Source: Paracoccus sp. (in: a-proteobacteria)
Lineage (GTDB): Bacteria; Pseudomonadota; Alphaproteobacteria; Rhodobacterales; Rhodobacteraceae
Direction: 5' to 3'
Length of the DNA stretch: 13,491 bases
Assembly: GCA_031178645.1 (NCBI GenBank)
Contig: JAPSIP010000015.1
Coordinates: 1-13,491 of the forward strand
The position numbers and the translations under genes are program-made. Position 1 is the stretch's first letter. Each line of letters opens with the position of its first letter. Below are positions 1-7,991 of the stretch, in pieces. The notes below the pieces were generated by a model. The model did not search any database. It had not been told where the DNA came from and worked only from the letters and a program-made list of their open reading frames with translations.

Positions 1-1011
1 ACGCTGGTGGCGGCCCTGCTGACGATGGGCATTTCCACCGTCATCATCGGTCTTCTGCCGACCTATGCGCAGATCGGCGTCGCGGCGCCCGCGCTGCTGG
101 CGCTGTGCCGGTTCGGACAGGGCTTTGGCCTGGGCGGCGAATGGGGCGGGGCGGTGCTGCTGGCCACGGAAAACGCGCCCGAGGGCAAGCGAAGCTGGTA
201 TGGCATGTTCCCGCAGCTTGGCGCCCCGGTCGGGCTGTTCCTGTCGTCGGGCTTCTTCTGGGTGCTGCTGCATTTCATGAGCCAGGACGACCTGCTGGCC
301 TGGGGCTGGCGGCTGCCCTTCCTGGCCTCGATCATCCTGATCGTGCTGGGCCTCTGGGTGCGCCTGTCGATCACCGAAACCCCCGAATTCGCCGAGGCGG
401 TCAAGCATGACCAGCGTGTGTCGGTCCCGGTGGTGGAACTGTTCCGCAACCACAAGCGCAGCCTGTTCCTGGGCACCTTCGTCGCGCTTGTGACATTCGT
501 GCTGTTCTACATCTGCTCGGCCTGGCTTTTGTCCTATAACGTCAAGGTGCGCCAGATCGCCTTCATGGATGCGCTGCTGATGCAGATCTATGGCTCGGTC
601 ATCTTCGGCATCGCGATCCCTTTCGCGGGCAAGATTGCCGATGCGACAGGCCGCCGGCCGTTCCTGGTGGTGGTCACGATCCTGATCGGCATCTTCTCGT
701 TCTTCCTGGCGCCGCTGATGGGCGCGGGCGGGGACAGCCTTTACCTGTTCGTGACCATCGGCATGTTCCTGATGGGCCTGACCTATGGCGTGATCGGCGC
801 CGCCCTTGCCGCGCCCTTCCCGACGCGGGTGCGCTATACCGGGTCGTCGATCACCTTCAACTTCGCGGGGATCTTCGGGGCATCGCTTGCGCCCTATGCG
901 GCGACCTGGCTGCAGCAAAGCTATGGCCTGGCCCATGTCGGCTATTACATGCTGGCGGCGTCGGTGATCACGCTGGTCTGCATCCTGGCATCCGGCCGCG
1001 ACGAGGTCTGA
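1..1011 (+). CDS. MFS transporter of the metabolite:H+ symporter (MHS) type, 5'-truncated by the window edge
   Basis: The frame is open from base 1, so the start codon lies upstream; 336 residues are visible against about 430 for the family. MHS proteins are 12-helix inner-membrane symporters that take up organic acids or betaines with protons (ShiA, KgtP and ProP relatives). The visible part starts near the third helix. Visible residues 37-51 carry the family signature RFGQGFGLGGEWGGA. After the central cytoplasmic loop (about residues 125-150, ending near RNHKRS), the second-half loop motif GKIADATGRR sits at about 210-219. The rest is hydrophobic helices down to the C terminus. The next gene starts 8 bases downstream on the same strand, so the two are probably cotranscribed. 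The substrate cannot be read from the sequence. The transporter is separated from the malonate operon by convergent matR, so a role in malonate uptake is not indicated. Confidence 0.9.
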   Translation, partial: TLVAALLTMGISTVIIGLLPTYAQIGVAAPALLALCRFGQGFGLGGEWGGAVLLATENAPEGKRSWYGMFPQLGAPVGLFLSSGFFWVLLHFMSQDDLLAWGWRLPFLASIILIVLGLWVRLSITETPEFAEAVKHDQRVSVPVVELFRNHKRSLFLGTFVALVTFVLFYICSAWLLSYNVKVRQIAFMDALLMQIYGSVIFGIAIPFAGKIADATGRRPFLVVVTILIGIFSFFLAPLMGAGGDSLYLFVTIGMFLMGLTYGVIGAALAAPFPTRVRYTGSSITFNFAGIFGASLAPYAATWLQQSYGLAHVGYYMLAASVITLVCILASGRDEV

Positions 1012-1019
1012 CGGGGATC

Positions 1020-2063
1020 ATGGCAGCGGGGGCGGCGTTCAGGCAACAGGCGCAGACGGTGCTGATCGGCATCGCCGGGGTCGGGCTGTTCCTGGTGCTG
1101 CACCTGCCGCTGCCCTTTCTGTTCGGGCCGATGATCGCCTCGCTGGTCGCGGCCCTGATGGGCGTGCGGCTGGCGGGGCTGGGCCAGATTTCGGTCGCGG
1201 CGCGGTCGGTTCTGGGCGTGGCCATCGGCGCCTCGGTCACGCCGGCGCTTGTGTCGCAGCTTCCCTCGATGCTGGCCTCGGTCGCGATCATCCCCCTCTA
1301 CATCGCGGCCATCGGGCTGGTGGGCGTGCCCTTCTTCCGCCGCTTCTGCGGCTTCGACCTGGTGACGGCCTTCTATGCCGCCATGCCGGGCGGGGCCGCC
1401 GACATGACCGTTTTCGCCGCCGAAGCCGGGGCCAATATCCGCCAGGTGTCGCTGGTCCATGTGACGCGGCTGCTGGTCATCATGATCGTCGGCCCGCTGG
1501 TGCTGGTCTGGCTTTACGGGGTCGAACTGACCCATCCGGTAGGCCAGCCTGCAACTCAAATCCCCTGGACCGAGCTTGTGGTGATGGCCCTGGCCGCCAT
1601 CGTCGGCTGGAAGCTGGCCGCCCGGATCGGGCTGTTCGGCGCGGCGATCCTGGGGCCGCTGATCGTGGCCGCAGGGCTGTCGCTGGCGGGCGTCCTGCAC
1701 ATGCGCCCCCCGCGCGAGGCGCTGCTGGCCGCGCAATTCCTGATCGGCATCGGCATCGGCACCAGCTATGTCGGCGTCACGCTGCGCGAATTGCGCGAAA
1801 CCGTCGCGGGCGGGGCCGTCTTCGTCCTGATCCTGGCGGTGCTGGCAGGCGCCGTGACCGAATTCGTCACCCTGACCGGCCTTGCCCCGCCGGTCGAGGG
1901 CTTCCTGGCCTTCATGCCGGGCGGGCAGGCCGAGATGTCTATGCTGGCGCTGATCGCGGGGGCCGACCTGGGCTTCGTGGTGGCCCATCACATCGCCCGC
2001 GTGATCCTGGTCCTGACCGGCGCGCCGATCCTGTTCGCGCTGATCCGGCGGCGGCGCCCTTAG
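1020..2063 (+). CDS. AbrB-type integral membrane protein (PF05145 family)
   Basis: This 347-residue, very hydrophobic protein has about ten membrane segments. It contains the internal duplication typical of the family that databases call 'AbrB' or 'putative ammonia monooxygenase'. The repeat hallmark occurs twice, as MPGGAADM at residues 122-129 and MPGGQAEM at 299-306, each followed by an AxxAGA(N/D) helix. Those names are historical: the family is not the AbrB DNA-binding regulator and not an ammonia oxidase. Its members look like transporters or membrane regulators of unknown substrate. The ATG start follows the upstream transporter stop by 8 bases with only a weak GGGG ribosome-binding site, which suggests translational coupling. 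The stop lies 6 bases from the stop of convergent matR. Family assignment is secure; function is not known. Confidence 0.85.
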   Translation: MAAGAAFRQQAQTVLIGIAGVGLFLVLHLPLPFLFGPMIASLVAALMGVRLAGLGQISVAARSVLGVAIGASVTPALVSQLPSMLASVAIIPLYIAAIGLVGVPFFRRFCGFDLVTAFYAAMPGGAADMTVFAAEAGANIRQVSLVHVTRLLVIMIVGPLVLVWLYGVELTHPVGQPATQIPWTELVVMALAAIVGWKLAARIGLFGAAILGPLIVAAGLSLAGVLHMRPPREALLAAQFLIGIGIGTSYVGVTLRELRETVAGGAVFVLILAVLAGAVTEFVTLTGLAPPVEGFLAFMPGGQAEMSMLALIAGADLGFVVAHHIARVILVLTGAPILFALIRRRRP

Positions 2064-2069
2064 GCTGCG

Positions 2070-2729
2070 TCAGGCCAGCGTCTGGCGCATCGCCGCGATC
2101 AGGTCGTGGAAGCGGTCGCCCTGCACGATCACGTGGTCATGCAGCGCCCGCGCCGCGCCTTCGGCGTCACCGTCGCGGATCGCCGTGACGATGGCGTCAT
2201 GTTCCGCGAATGACCGGGTCATGCGGTTCCTGACCTGCAACTGCATCCGGCGGTAAGGTTGCAGCATCGCGTGCAGCCGCGCGGCTTCCTGGGTCAGGAA
2301 GGCATTGTGGGTGGCGCGATAGATGCAGTGGTGGAATTCCGAGTTGCGGGCGTAATAGGCCTCGACTTCGCCCGCCTCGGCCAGGCGGCGGCAGTCCTCG
2401 TGGACCTCGTGGAAGATGTCCAGTTCGGCATGGCTGATGCGGCGGGCGGCAAGGCGGCCGCAGCTTGCCTCGATCTCGGCCATGACCTCGAAGCGTTCTG
2501 CCAGTTCCTCGGGGGACCAATGGGTGACGAAGGTGCCGCGCTTGGGCATGACGCGGACCAGCCCCGAGGCTTCAAGCTGCTGGAACGCCTCGCGGATGGG
2601 GGTGCGCGAGCAGTCGAATTCTTGCGCCAGTGCCTCGGGGTCCAGCCGCGTACCGGGCAGGAAGCGGCCCCGGACGATCGAATCTTCCAGGGCGCGGCGG
2701 ATGCGCAAGGTGTTCGGAACGCTGGTCAT
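2070..2729 (-). CDS. matR: GntR/FCD-family transcriptional regulator of malonate utilisation (MatR-like)
   Basis: This 219-residue regulator has the FadR-subfamily layout. A winged helix-turn-helix spans about residues 7-70, with the recognition-helix signature SRTPIREAFQQLEASGL at 41-57. An all-helical FCD ligand domain covers about 80-210. H133, H177 and H199 match the metal-binding histidines of FCD domains; the usual Asp before the FH motif is Asn129 here. I chose the ATG at 2729 because GGAGGAGA lies just upstream; the frame stays open to about 2915, but those extra codons overlap the divergent matC leader and look non-coding. It is divergent from matC-matA-matB, the same relation as in the Rhizobium mat locus, where MatR is a GntR protein responding to malonate or malonyl-CoA. 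The role is inferred from this context and the family; it could act as repressor or activator. Confidence 0.88.
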   Translation of the reverse strand: MTSVPNTLRIRRALEDSIVRGRFLPGTRLDPEALAQEFDCSRTPIREAFQQLEASGLVRVMPKRGTFVTHWSPEELAERFEVMAEIEASCGRLAARRISHAELDIFHEVHEDCRRLAEAGEVEAYYARNSEFHHCIYRATHNAFLTQEAARLHAMLQPYRRMQLQVRNRMTRSFAEHDAIVTAIRDGDAEGAARALHDHVIVQGDRFHDLIAAMRQTLA

Positions 2730-2788
2730 TCTTTCTCCTCCACAAGCGCAGCCTAGCGGAAACCTGCTCAAACATCCATCACTGATCC

Positions 2789-2823
2789 TGTTATATACAT
2801 CATCTTGTCGCGGGCGTATAACA
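2789..2823. promoter_or_regulatory. Candidate MatR operator and divergent promoter region
   Basis: The 163-base gap between matR and matC holds a locally AT-rich patch in otherwise GC-rich DNA. An inverted repeat pairs TGTTATA (2789-2795) with TATAACA (2817-2823), the half-site centres 28 bases apart. The left arm extends to TGTTATATAC and the right to GTATAACA, each containing a TATAAC-like -10 box in one orientation. TATACA (2794-2799) and TATAAC (2817-2822) stand 17 bases apart and could be a weak -35/-10 pair for matC. FCD-type GntR proteins favour short palindromes around GT..AC, and the TGTATA core on the minus strand resembles, as I recall it, the Rhizobium MatR site TCTTGTA/TACACGA. 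The role is inferred. Confidence 0.4.
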
Positions 2824-2892
2824 TCTGCGGGAGGAGGATTCGTGTGGAGGCGGATCCCCGACGTCGACCATGCAGGAAAAGGGGAGAGCCGC

Positions 2893-4275
2893 ATGACACC
2901 ACATCTGATTTCCATCTATGCACTGGTGCTGATGTTCGTGATCGCGACCATCTGGCCCATCAACATGGGCGTTTTGGCCTTTGTCGGCGCCTTTCTTGTC
3001 GGCACGCTTCTGGCTGCGCAGACCACGGGCGAGATCATCGACGGCTTTCCGGGCGGGCTGTTCCTGACGCTGGTGGGCATCACCTGGCTGTTCGCCTTGG
3101 CGCAGAACAACGGCACCATCGACTGGCTGGTCCGCATGGCCGTTCGCGCGGTCAAGGGCCGCATCGCGGCGATCCCCTGGATCATGTTCGGCATCTCGGC
3201 CCTGCTGACGGCGGTGGGGGCGGTCAGCCCCGGTGCGGTCGCCATTGTCGCGCCCATCGCGCTTGGCTTTGCCTTCCGCTATCACATCAGCCCGCTGCTG
3301 ATGGGCCTGATGGTGGTCCATGGCGCGCAGGCCGGGGGTTTCTCGCCCATCAGCATCTATGGCGGGATCACCAATGGCGTGGTCCAGCAGGCCGGCCTGC
3401 CGCTGTCGGCCATGACCACCTTCGCCGCCAGCTTCTTCGTGAACGCGGCGGTGGCAGGCATCCTGTTCATGGTGCTGGGCGGACGCAGCCTGATCTCCGC
3501 GCGGCTGGATGGCATCGAACCGGTCAACGTCCCCCATGTGGAAATCGCCCGCGCGGCCACCGGCCCGCAGATTTTCGGCGACAGCGAGGCGCAGGCCCTG
3601 ACCAAGCGCGTCAGCCGCGAGGGCGGCGGCGATTCCAACCGTCTTGTGGCCGAGGTCGAGGAAGGGCGCGAACCCGACGGCACGCCTTACCAGATCTTCA
3701 CGCTGGCGGGCCTTGTGCTGCTGGCGGTGCTGGTTCTGGCCTTCAACCTGGACATCGGCTTCGTGGCGCTGACCATCGGCCTGGCCCTGGCGCTGTGGAA
3801 CCCGACCATGCAGAAACGCGCGATGGCGCAGGTCGCCTGGCCGGAAATCATGCTGATCACCGGCGTGTCCACCTATGTCGCGGTGCTGCAGGAGATGGGC
3901 ACCATCGACTTCGTGGGCGATTCGGTGGCGGGCATGGCCTCGCCGCTGCTGGCGGCCCTGATGCTGTTCTTCATCGGGGCGGTGGTGTCAGCCTTTGCAT
4001 CATCCACGGCGGTGCTGGGATCGCTGATCCCGCTGGCGGTGCCCTTCCTGCAGGGCGAAAGCGGCGTCGGCGCGATCGGCTTCATCGCCGGGATGGCCGT
4101 TGCCTCGACCATCGTGGATGTCAGCCCGTTTTCCACCAACGGCGCCCTGGTTCTGGCCAATGCGCATGGCATCGACCGCCAGGCCTTCTTCCGCAAGCTG
4201 CTGAACTATGGCGCCATCGTGACGATCGTGGCACCCGTGGTGCTGTGGCTGATCTTCGTCGTGCTGCCGGGTTGA
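2893..4275 (+). CDS. matC: Malonate/dicarboxylate importer MatC
   Basis: This 460-residue carrier of the ion-transporter superfamily (MatC_N, PF07158) brings malonate through the inner membrane. It has about 12 hydrophobic segments in two halves, joined by a hydrophilic charged loop at about residues 200-255. Each half has a re-entrant signature: GGFSPISIYGGITN at 148-161 and DVSPFSTNG at 409-417. These are the substrate and cation sites in such folds. The N terminus (residues 6-17, with ATIWPINMG soon after) aligns from memory with the Rhizobium MatC start, so I chose the ATG at 2893, preceded by AGGGGAGAG. An in-frame GTG at 2842 behind GGAGGAGG could add 17 polar residues. It is first in the matCAB transcript, 34 bases before matA. 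The assignment rests on the family and on the presence of both malonyl-CoA enzymes next door. Confidence 0.88.
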   Translation: MTPHLISIYALVLMFVIATIWPINMGVLAFVGAFLVGTLLAAQTTGEIIDGFPGGLFLTLVGITWLFALAQNNGTIDWLVRMAVRAVKGRIAAIPWIMFGISALLTAVGAVSPGAVAIVAPIALGFAFRYHISPLLMGLMVVHGAQAGGFSPISIYGGITNGVVQQAGLPLSAMTTFAASFFVNAAVAGILFMVLGGRSLISARLDGIEPVNVPHVEIARAATGPQIFGDSEAQALTKRVSREGGGDSNRLVAEVEEGREPDGTPYQIFTLAGLVLLAVLVLAFNLDIGFVALTIGLALALWNPTMQKRAMAQVAWPEIMLITGVSTYVAVLQEMGTIDFVGDSVAGMASPLLAALMLFFIGAVVSAFASSTAVLGSLIPLAVPFLQGESGVGAIGFIAGMAVASTIVDVSPFSTNGALVLANAHGIDRQAFFRKLLNYGAIVTIVAPVVLWLIFVVLPG

Positions 4276-4309
4276 TCCCGGCCGCGCCCATCCCGCAAAG
4301 GAGAGTGCC

Positions 4310-5683
4310 GTGACAAGGATCGTGCAGACCCCCAGGCAGACCCGCTTCGGCGACCTCTTCGACATGCTGACCGACCGGGGCCGCGCCCTGCTGCGGTGGC
4401 GCGATCCTGCGGGGCGGGTGACCGCGCCCCCCGGCCTGCCCGACATGGGGGAACTGTTGCTGTCCCGCCGGGGCGAGGCTTCGGGCGTGGCCCTGGCCCG
4501 CGCCCTGGTCGCCGCCTTCGAGGAAGCGGACGAGGCCCGGCGGCTGGCGTTCCTTGAAACCCTCGCCGACCGCTTCGGTCCAGATCCCGAGGCCGTGGCG
4601 CGCGCCATGCAGGCCGTCACCCGCGATCCCGCATCGGTCGAGGCCGTCGAGGCGCTGCATGTCGCGGCCGAACCGCGCCGGCAGGAACTGTTCCGCCGCC
4701 TGAACCTTGCCCCCGGCGGCACCGCAGCCCTGGTGCGTATGCGAGAGGAACTGCTGCGCCACCTCAAGGACAGCCCGGCGCTGCGGCGGGTGGACAGCGA
4801 TTTCGCGCATCTGTTCGCGTCCTGGTTCAACCGGGGCTTCCTGGTGCTGCGCCATATCGACTGGAACACGCCCGCCGCGATCCTGGAAAAGATCATCCGC
4901 TATGAAGCCGTCCACGCCATCCGGAACTGGGACGACCTGCGCAACCGCCTGCAGCCGACCGACCGGCGCTGCTATGGCTTCTTCCACCCGCAACTGGTGG
5001 ACGAGCCCCTGATCTTCGTCGAGGTCGCCCTGACCCGCGAGATCCCCGATACCGTGGCCCCCCTGCTGGATCTGGACCGCAAGCCCATCGACGCCGCCGA
5101 GGCCACGACGGCGGTGTTCTACTCCATCTCGAACACGCAGAAGGGACTGGCCGGGGTGTCCTTCGGCAATTTCCTGATCAAGCAGGTGGTCGAGGAGCTG
5201 AAGTCAGAACTCCCCCAGATCCAGACCTTCGTCACCCTGTCGCCTGTGCCGGGCTTCGCCGCCTGGCTGGCCCGCGAACGGGACGGTGGCGAGATGCTGC
5301 CCGCCGACCTGCTGGCCGCGCTGACGCCCTTGGACCAACCGGGCTGGCATGTGGACAGGGAGGCGGCGCAGGCGCTGCGCGAGCCGCTGCTGGCCGCCGC
5401 CGCGATCTATTTCCTGCGCGCCCGCGATGGCAAGGGCCGCGCGGTCGATCCCGTCGCCCGCTTCCACCTGGGCAACGGCGCCTGCCTTGAACGGCTGAAC
5501 GTCCTGGGCGATGTCTCTGCCAATGGATTGAAGCAATCGCATGGGCTGATGGTGAACTATCTTTATGATCCCGACCGGATCGAGGCCAATCACGAGGCCT
5601 TTGCCGAACGCACCGAGATCGCGGCATCCGACGCGGTGCGCCGCCACCTGCCCGCGCCCATCGCCATGAAGGAAAAGCCATGA
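4310..5683 (+). CDS. matA: Malonyl-CoA decarboxylase
   Basis: This enzyme converts malonyl-CoA to acetyl-CoA and CO2 in the cytoplasm. The 457 residues match the usual bacterial length. A helical N-terminal domain (about 1-175) is followed by a GNAT-like catalytic domain. Conserved blocks are FFHPQLVDEPLIFVEVALT (starting about residue 224), VFYSISNTQKGLAGVSFG (269-286), TLSPVPGF (309-316) and FHLGNGACLERLN (385-397). Ser311 and His386 correspond to human MLYCD Ser329 and His423, the catalytic pair, judged by their shared LSPxPGF and FHLxNGA contexts. The start is a GTG at 4310 with AAGGAG six bases upstream. The stop overlaps the matB start by four bases (ATGA), which indicates translational coupling and roughly equal production of the two enzymes. 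No defect is visible. Confidence 0.95.
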   Translation: MTRIVQTPRQTRFGDLFDMLTDRGRALLRWRDPAGRVTAPPGLPDMGELLLSRRGEASGVALARALVAAFEEADEARRLAFLETLADRFGPDPEAVARAMQAVTRDPASVEAVEALHVAAEPRRQELFRRLNLAPGGTAALVRMREELLRHLKDSPALRRVDSDFAHLFASWFNRGFLVLRHIDWNTPAAILEKIIRYEAVHAIRNWDDLRNRLQPTDRRCYGFFHPQLVDEPLIFVEVALTREIPDTVAPLLDLDRKPIDAAEATTAVFYSISNTQKGLAGVSFGNFLIKQVVEELKSELPQIQTFVTLSPVPGFAAWLARERDGGEMLPADLLAALTPLDQPGWHVDREAAQALREPLLAAAAIYFLRARDGKGRAVDPVARFHLGNGACLERLNVLGDVSANGLKQSHGLMVNYLYDPDRIEANHEAFAERTEIAASDAVRRHLPAPIAMKEKP

Positions 5684-7191
5684 CCGCCAACCTGTTCGAC
5701 ATCCTGCAATCCGGCATCGCCGATCCCGATGCCACCGCGATCGAGACCGCTGCGGGCGAACGCATCAGCTATGGCGATCTGGTCGCGCGGACCGGCCGGT
5801 TGGCCAATGCGCTTGTGTCCTTGGGCGTCGCGCCGGGCGACCGTGTGGCGGCCCAGGTGGAAAAATCGGTCGAAGCGATCATCCTTTATCTGGCCACCGT
5901 CAGGGCAGGGGCGGTCTTCCTGCCGCTGAACACCGGCTATACCCCGGCCGAGATCGACTATTTCATCGGCGATGCAACGCCCGCGGTCCTTGTCTGCGAT
6001 CCGGCCAAGGCGGATGCCCTTGCGGAAGGGGCGGGCAGGGCTGGGGCGCGGATCGTGACGCTGGACGGGGGCGGGCAGGGTAGCCTGACCGATGCCGCCG
6101 CAAGCCAGCCTTCCGACTTCGCCACCGTCGCGCGCGCTGCCGATGATCTGGCCGCACTGCTTTATACTTCGGGAACGACGGGGCGGTCGAAGGGGGCGAT
6201 GCTGACGCATGGCAATCTGGTGTCGAACACCCAGGCCCTGCGCGAGGCATGGCGTTACGACGCAAGCGACGTGCTGATCCACGCGCTGCCGATCTTTCAC
6301 ACGCATGGCCTGTTCGTGGCGACCAATGTGACGCTGTTTTCCGGCGCCTCGATGATCTTCCTGCCCAAGTTCGACCCCGACCGGATCATGGACCTGATGG
6401 ACCGCGCCACCGTGCTGATGGGCGTGCCGACCTTCTATGTGCGGCTGTTGCAGGACGACCGGCTGGATCGCGCCACGACGGCGCATATGCGGCTGTTCAT
6501 TTCCGGGTCCGCCCCGCTTCTGGCGGAAACGCATCGCGACTGGCAGGCCCGCACAGGCCACGCGATCCTGGAACGATACGGCATGACGGAAACGAACATG
6601 AATGCTTCGAACCCCTATGAGGGCGACCGGATCGCGGGCACCGTAGGGATGCCCCTGCCGGGGGTCGAGATCATCGTGACCGATCCCGAAACCGGCGCCG
6701 AACTGCCCGGGGGTGAGATCGGCATGATCGAGGTGCGCGGCCCCAACGTCTTCAAGGGCTATTGGCAGATGCCGGAAAAGACCGCTGCCGAACTGCGACC
6801 GAACGGCTTCTTCATCACCGGCGATCTGGGGAAGTTCGATGACCGGGGCTATCTGCACATCGTCGGGCGCGGCAAGGATCTGATCATCACCGGCGGCTTC
6901 AACGTCTATCCCAAGGAAATCGAGACCGAGATCGACGCCCTTCCCAGCGTGGTCGAATCCGCCGTGATCGGCCTGCCGCACCGGGATTTCGGCGAAGGCG
7001 TGACGGCGGTTGTCGTGCCCTCGGGGCCGGACGCCATTTCCGAAAAGGATGTTCTTGCGGCGCTCGACGGGCGGCTTGCCCGGTTCAAGCAGCCCAAGCG
7101 CGTGCTGTTCCTGGACGAACTGCCGCGCAATACGATGGGCAAGGTCCAGAAGAACCTGCTGCGCGACAGGTTCGCCGATCTGTATCGCTGA
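5680..7191 (+). CDS. matB: Malonyl-CoA synthetase (malonate-CoA ligase)
   Basis: This ATP-dependent acyl-CoA synthetase of the ANL superfamily makes malonyl-CoA, AMP and pyrophosphate from malonate, ATP and CoA. Its 503 residues match the MatB length. Motifs occur in order: the P-loop-like LYTSGTTGRSKG at 161-172; RLFISGSAPL at 271-280, whose Arg271 lies where MatB enzymes use an arginine for the distal carboxylate; ERYGMTETNMN at 298-308; GDLGKFDDRG from 381; GRGKDLIITGGFNVYPKE (hinge region); and PRNTMGKVQK with catalytic Lys488. Lys488 has the same number and setting as the lysine whose acetylation inactivates MatB in Rhodopseudomonas, so this enzyme may be controlled in the same way. It overlaps matA by four bases and is last in the operon. 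Malonate specificity follows from the operon and the Met-Asn stretch after MTET. Confidence 0.95.
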   Translation: MTANLFDILQSGIADPDATAIETAAGERISYGDLVARTGRLANALVSLGVAPGDRVAAQVEKSVEAIILYLATVRAGAVFLPLNTGYTPAEIDYFIGDATPAVLVCDPAKADALAEGAGRAGARIVTLDGGGQGSLTDAAASQPSDFATVARAADDLAALLYTSGTTGRSKGAMLTHGNLVSNTQALREAWRYDASDVLIHALPIFHTHGLFVATNVTLFSGASMIFLPKFDPDRIMDLMDRATVLMGVPTFYVRLLQDDRLDRATTAHMRLFISGSAPLLAETHRDWQARTGHAILERYGMTETNMNASNPYEGDRIAGTVGMPLPGVEIIVTDPETGAELPGGEIGMIEVRGPNVFKGYWQMPEKTAAELRPNGFFITGDLGKFDDRGYLHIVGRGKDLIITGGFNVYPKEIETEIDALPSVVESAVIGLPHRDFGEGVTAVVVPSGPDAISEKDVLAALDGRLARFKQPKRVLFLDELPRNTMGKVQKNLLRDRFADLYR

Positions 7192-7213
7192 AGCTGTCCC
7201 GAAAGGACGATGG

Positions 7214-7236
7214 GGCGGGCCTTGGCCCGCCTTTTT
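7214..7236 (+). terminator. Rho-independent terminator of the matCAB operon
   Basis: A perfect stem pairs GGCGGGCC (7214-7221) with GGCCCGCC (7224-7231). The apex must open to CTTG, leaving seven G:C-rich pairs. TTTTT follows at 7232-7236. It lies 23 bases after the matB stop and before zinT, so it ends the malonate transcript and insulates zinT. Confidence 0.9.
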
Positions 7237-7272
7237 CATTCTTGAACAGCCTGACGCCTCCTGATAATCGAA

Positions 7273-7293
7273 CGTAATAACATATCATTTACG
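7273..7293. promoter_or_regulatory. Candidate Zur-type operator before zinT
   Basis: An AT-rich dyad, CGTAA-N11-TTACG, ends 10 bases before the zinT start and overlaps its GGAG ribosome-binding site. Inside it, ATAACATATCAT is an imperfect palindrome of the AT-rich sort seen in alphaproteobacterial Zur boxes. The zinT genes of other bacteria are repressed by Zur with zinc, so the position and gene fit. The half-sites match at the outer five bases only, so this is a candidate, not a clear consensus match. A GATAAT box at 7263-7268 with TTGAAC at 7242-7247 has a short 15-base spacer and could be the promoter. Confidence 0.4.
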
Positions 7294-7303
7294 GAGATGA
7301 CGG

Positions 7304-7987
7304 ATGGCAAGGGTTCAAGCAATGGCGGCAGTTCTGGCCGTGGCGATGGCAGCAGGATCGCCGGTTCTGGCGCAAAGCCACGACCATAGCCACGATCACG
7401 ATCATGCCCACGGTCATGGCCATGACCACGCGCATGACCACGCCCATGCCGACAAGTCGGTCTATGACGGCTATTTCGACGATGCGCAGGTCCAGGACCG
7501 TCCCTTGTCGGACTGGCAGGGCAACTGGCAGTCGGTTTACCCGCTGCTGACGGATGGCACGCTGGATCCCGTCTTGGCCAGGAAGGCCGAGAAGGGCGAC
7601 AAGAGCGTCGAGGAATACCGCGCCTATTACGAGACGGGCTACAAGACCGACGTGGACCGCATCATCATCGAGGGCGACCAGGTCACCTTCCATCGCGGCG
7701 ACCAGTCGGTCCAGGGCCGCTATGCCTCGGACGGGTTCGAGATCCTGACCTATGCCAAGGGCAATCGCGGCGTCCGCTTCATCTTCCAGAAGACCGACGG
7801 TGACGAGGCCGCGCCGCAGTTCATCCAGTTCAGCGACCACCGCATCGCGCCCGAAGTGTCGGACCATTACCACCTGTACTGGGGCGATGACCGCGCCGCC
7901 CTGCTGGAAGAGGTGACAAACTGGCCGACCTTCTATCCGGCCTCGCTGGACAAGGACGGGGTGCTGGCCGAGATGCTGGCCCACTGA
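7304..7987 (+). CDS. zinT: Periplasmic zinc-binding protein ZinT
   Basis: The 227-residue product is a lipocalin-like periplasmic metal carrier that binds zinc (and cadmium) and in enterobacteria passes zinc to ZnuA. Residues 1-23 are a Sec signal peptide ending VLA before Gln24. Residues 26-48 are a His-rich tail in which alternate residues are His (12 His), alternating with Asp, Ala, Gly or Ser. From about residue 55 the match to E. coli ZinT is close, from FDDAQVQDRPLSDWQGNWQS to the C-terminal NWPTFYP and EMLAH. His179, His188 and His190 in FSDHRIAP and DHYH are the three structural zinc ligands. The ATG at 7304 has GGAG seven bases upstream. The gene stands alone between the mat terminator and convergent opgD, and no znuABC or zur is in the window. 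The operator candidate at 7273-7293 suggests induction by zinc shortage. Confidence 0.95.
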   Translation: MARVQAMAAVLAVAMAAGSPVLAQSHDHSHDHDHAHGHGHDHAHDHAHADKSVYDGYFDDAQVQDRPLSDWQGNWQSVYPLLTDGTLDPVLARKAEKGDKSVEEYRAYYETGYKTDVDRIIIEGDQVTFHRGDQSVQGRYASDGFEILTYAKGNRGVRFIFQKTDGDEAAPQFIQFSDHRIAPEVSDHYHLYWGDDRAALLEEVTNWPTFYPASLDKDGVLAEMLAH

Positions 7988-7991
7988 CCCG

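Noticed and set aside
945-1991. Long minus-strand frame rich in His, Gln, Asp and Gly opposite the PF05145 gene
   Set aside because: Such composition is typical of the antisense of hydrophobic GC-rich genes; the plus frame has duplicated family motifs.
2730-2915. 62-codon N-terminal extension of matR
   Set aside because: It runs over the divergent promoter region and matC leader; the ATG at 2729 has a strong ribosome-binding site and gives the normal family length.
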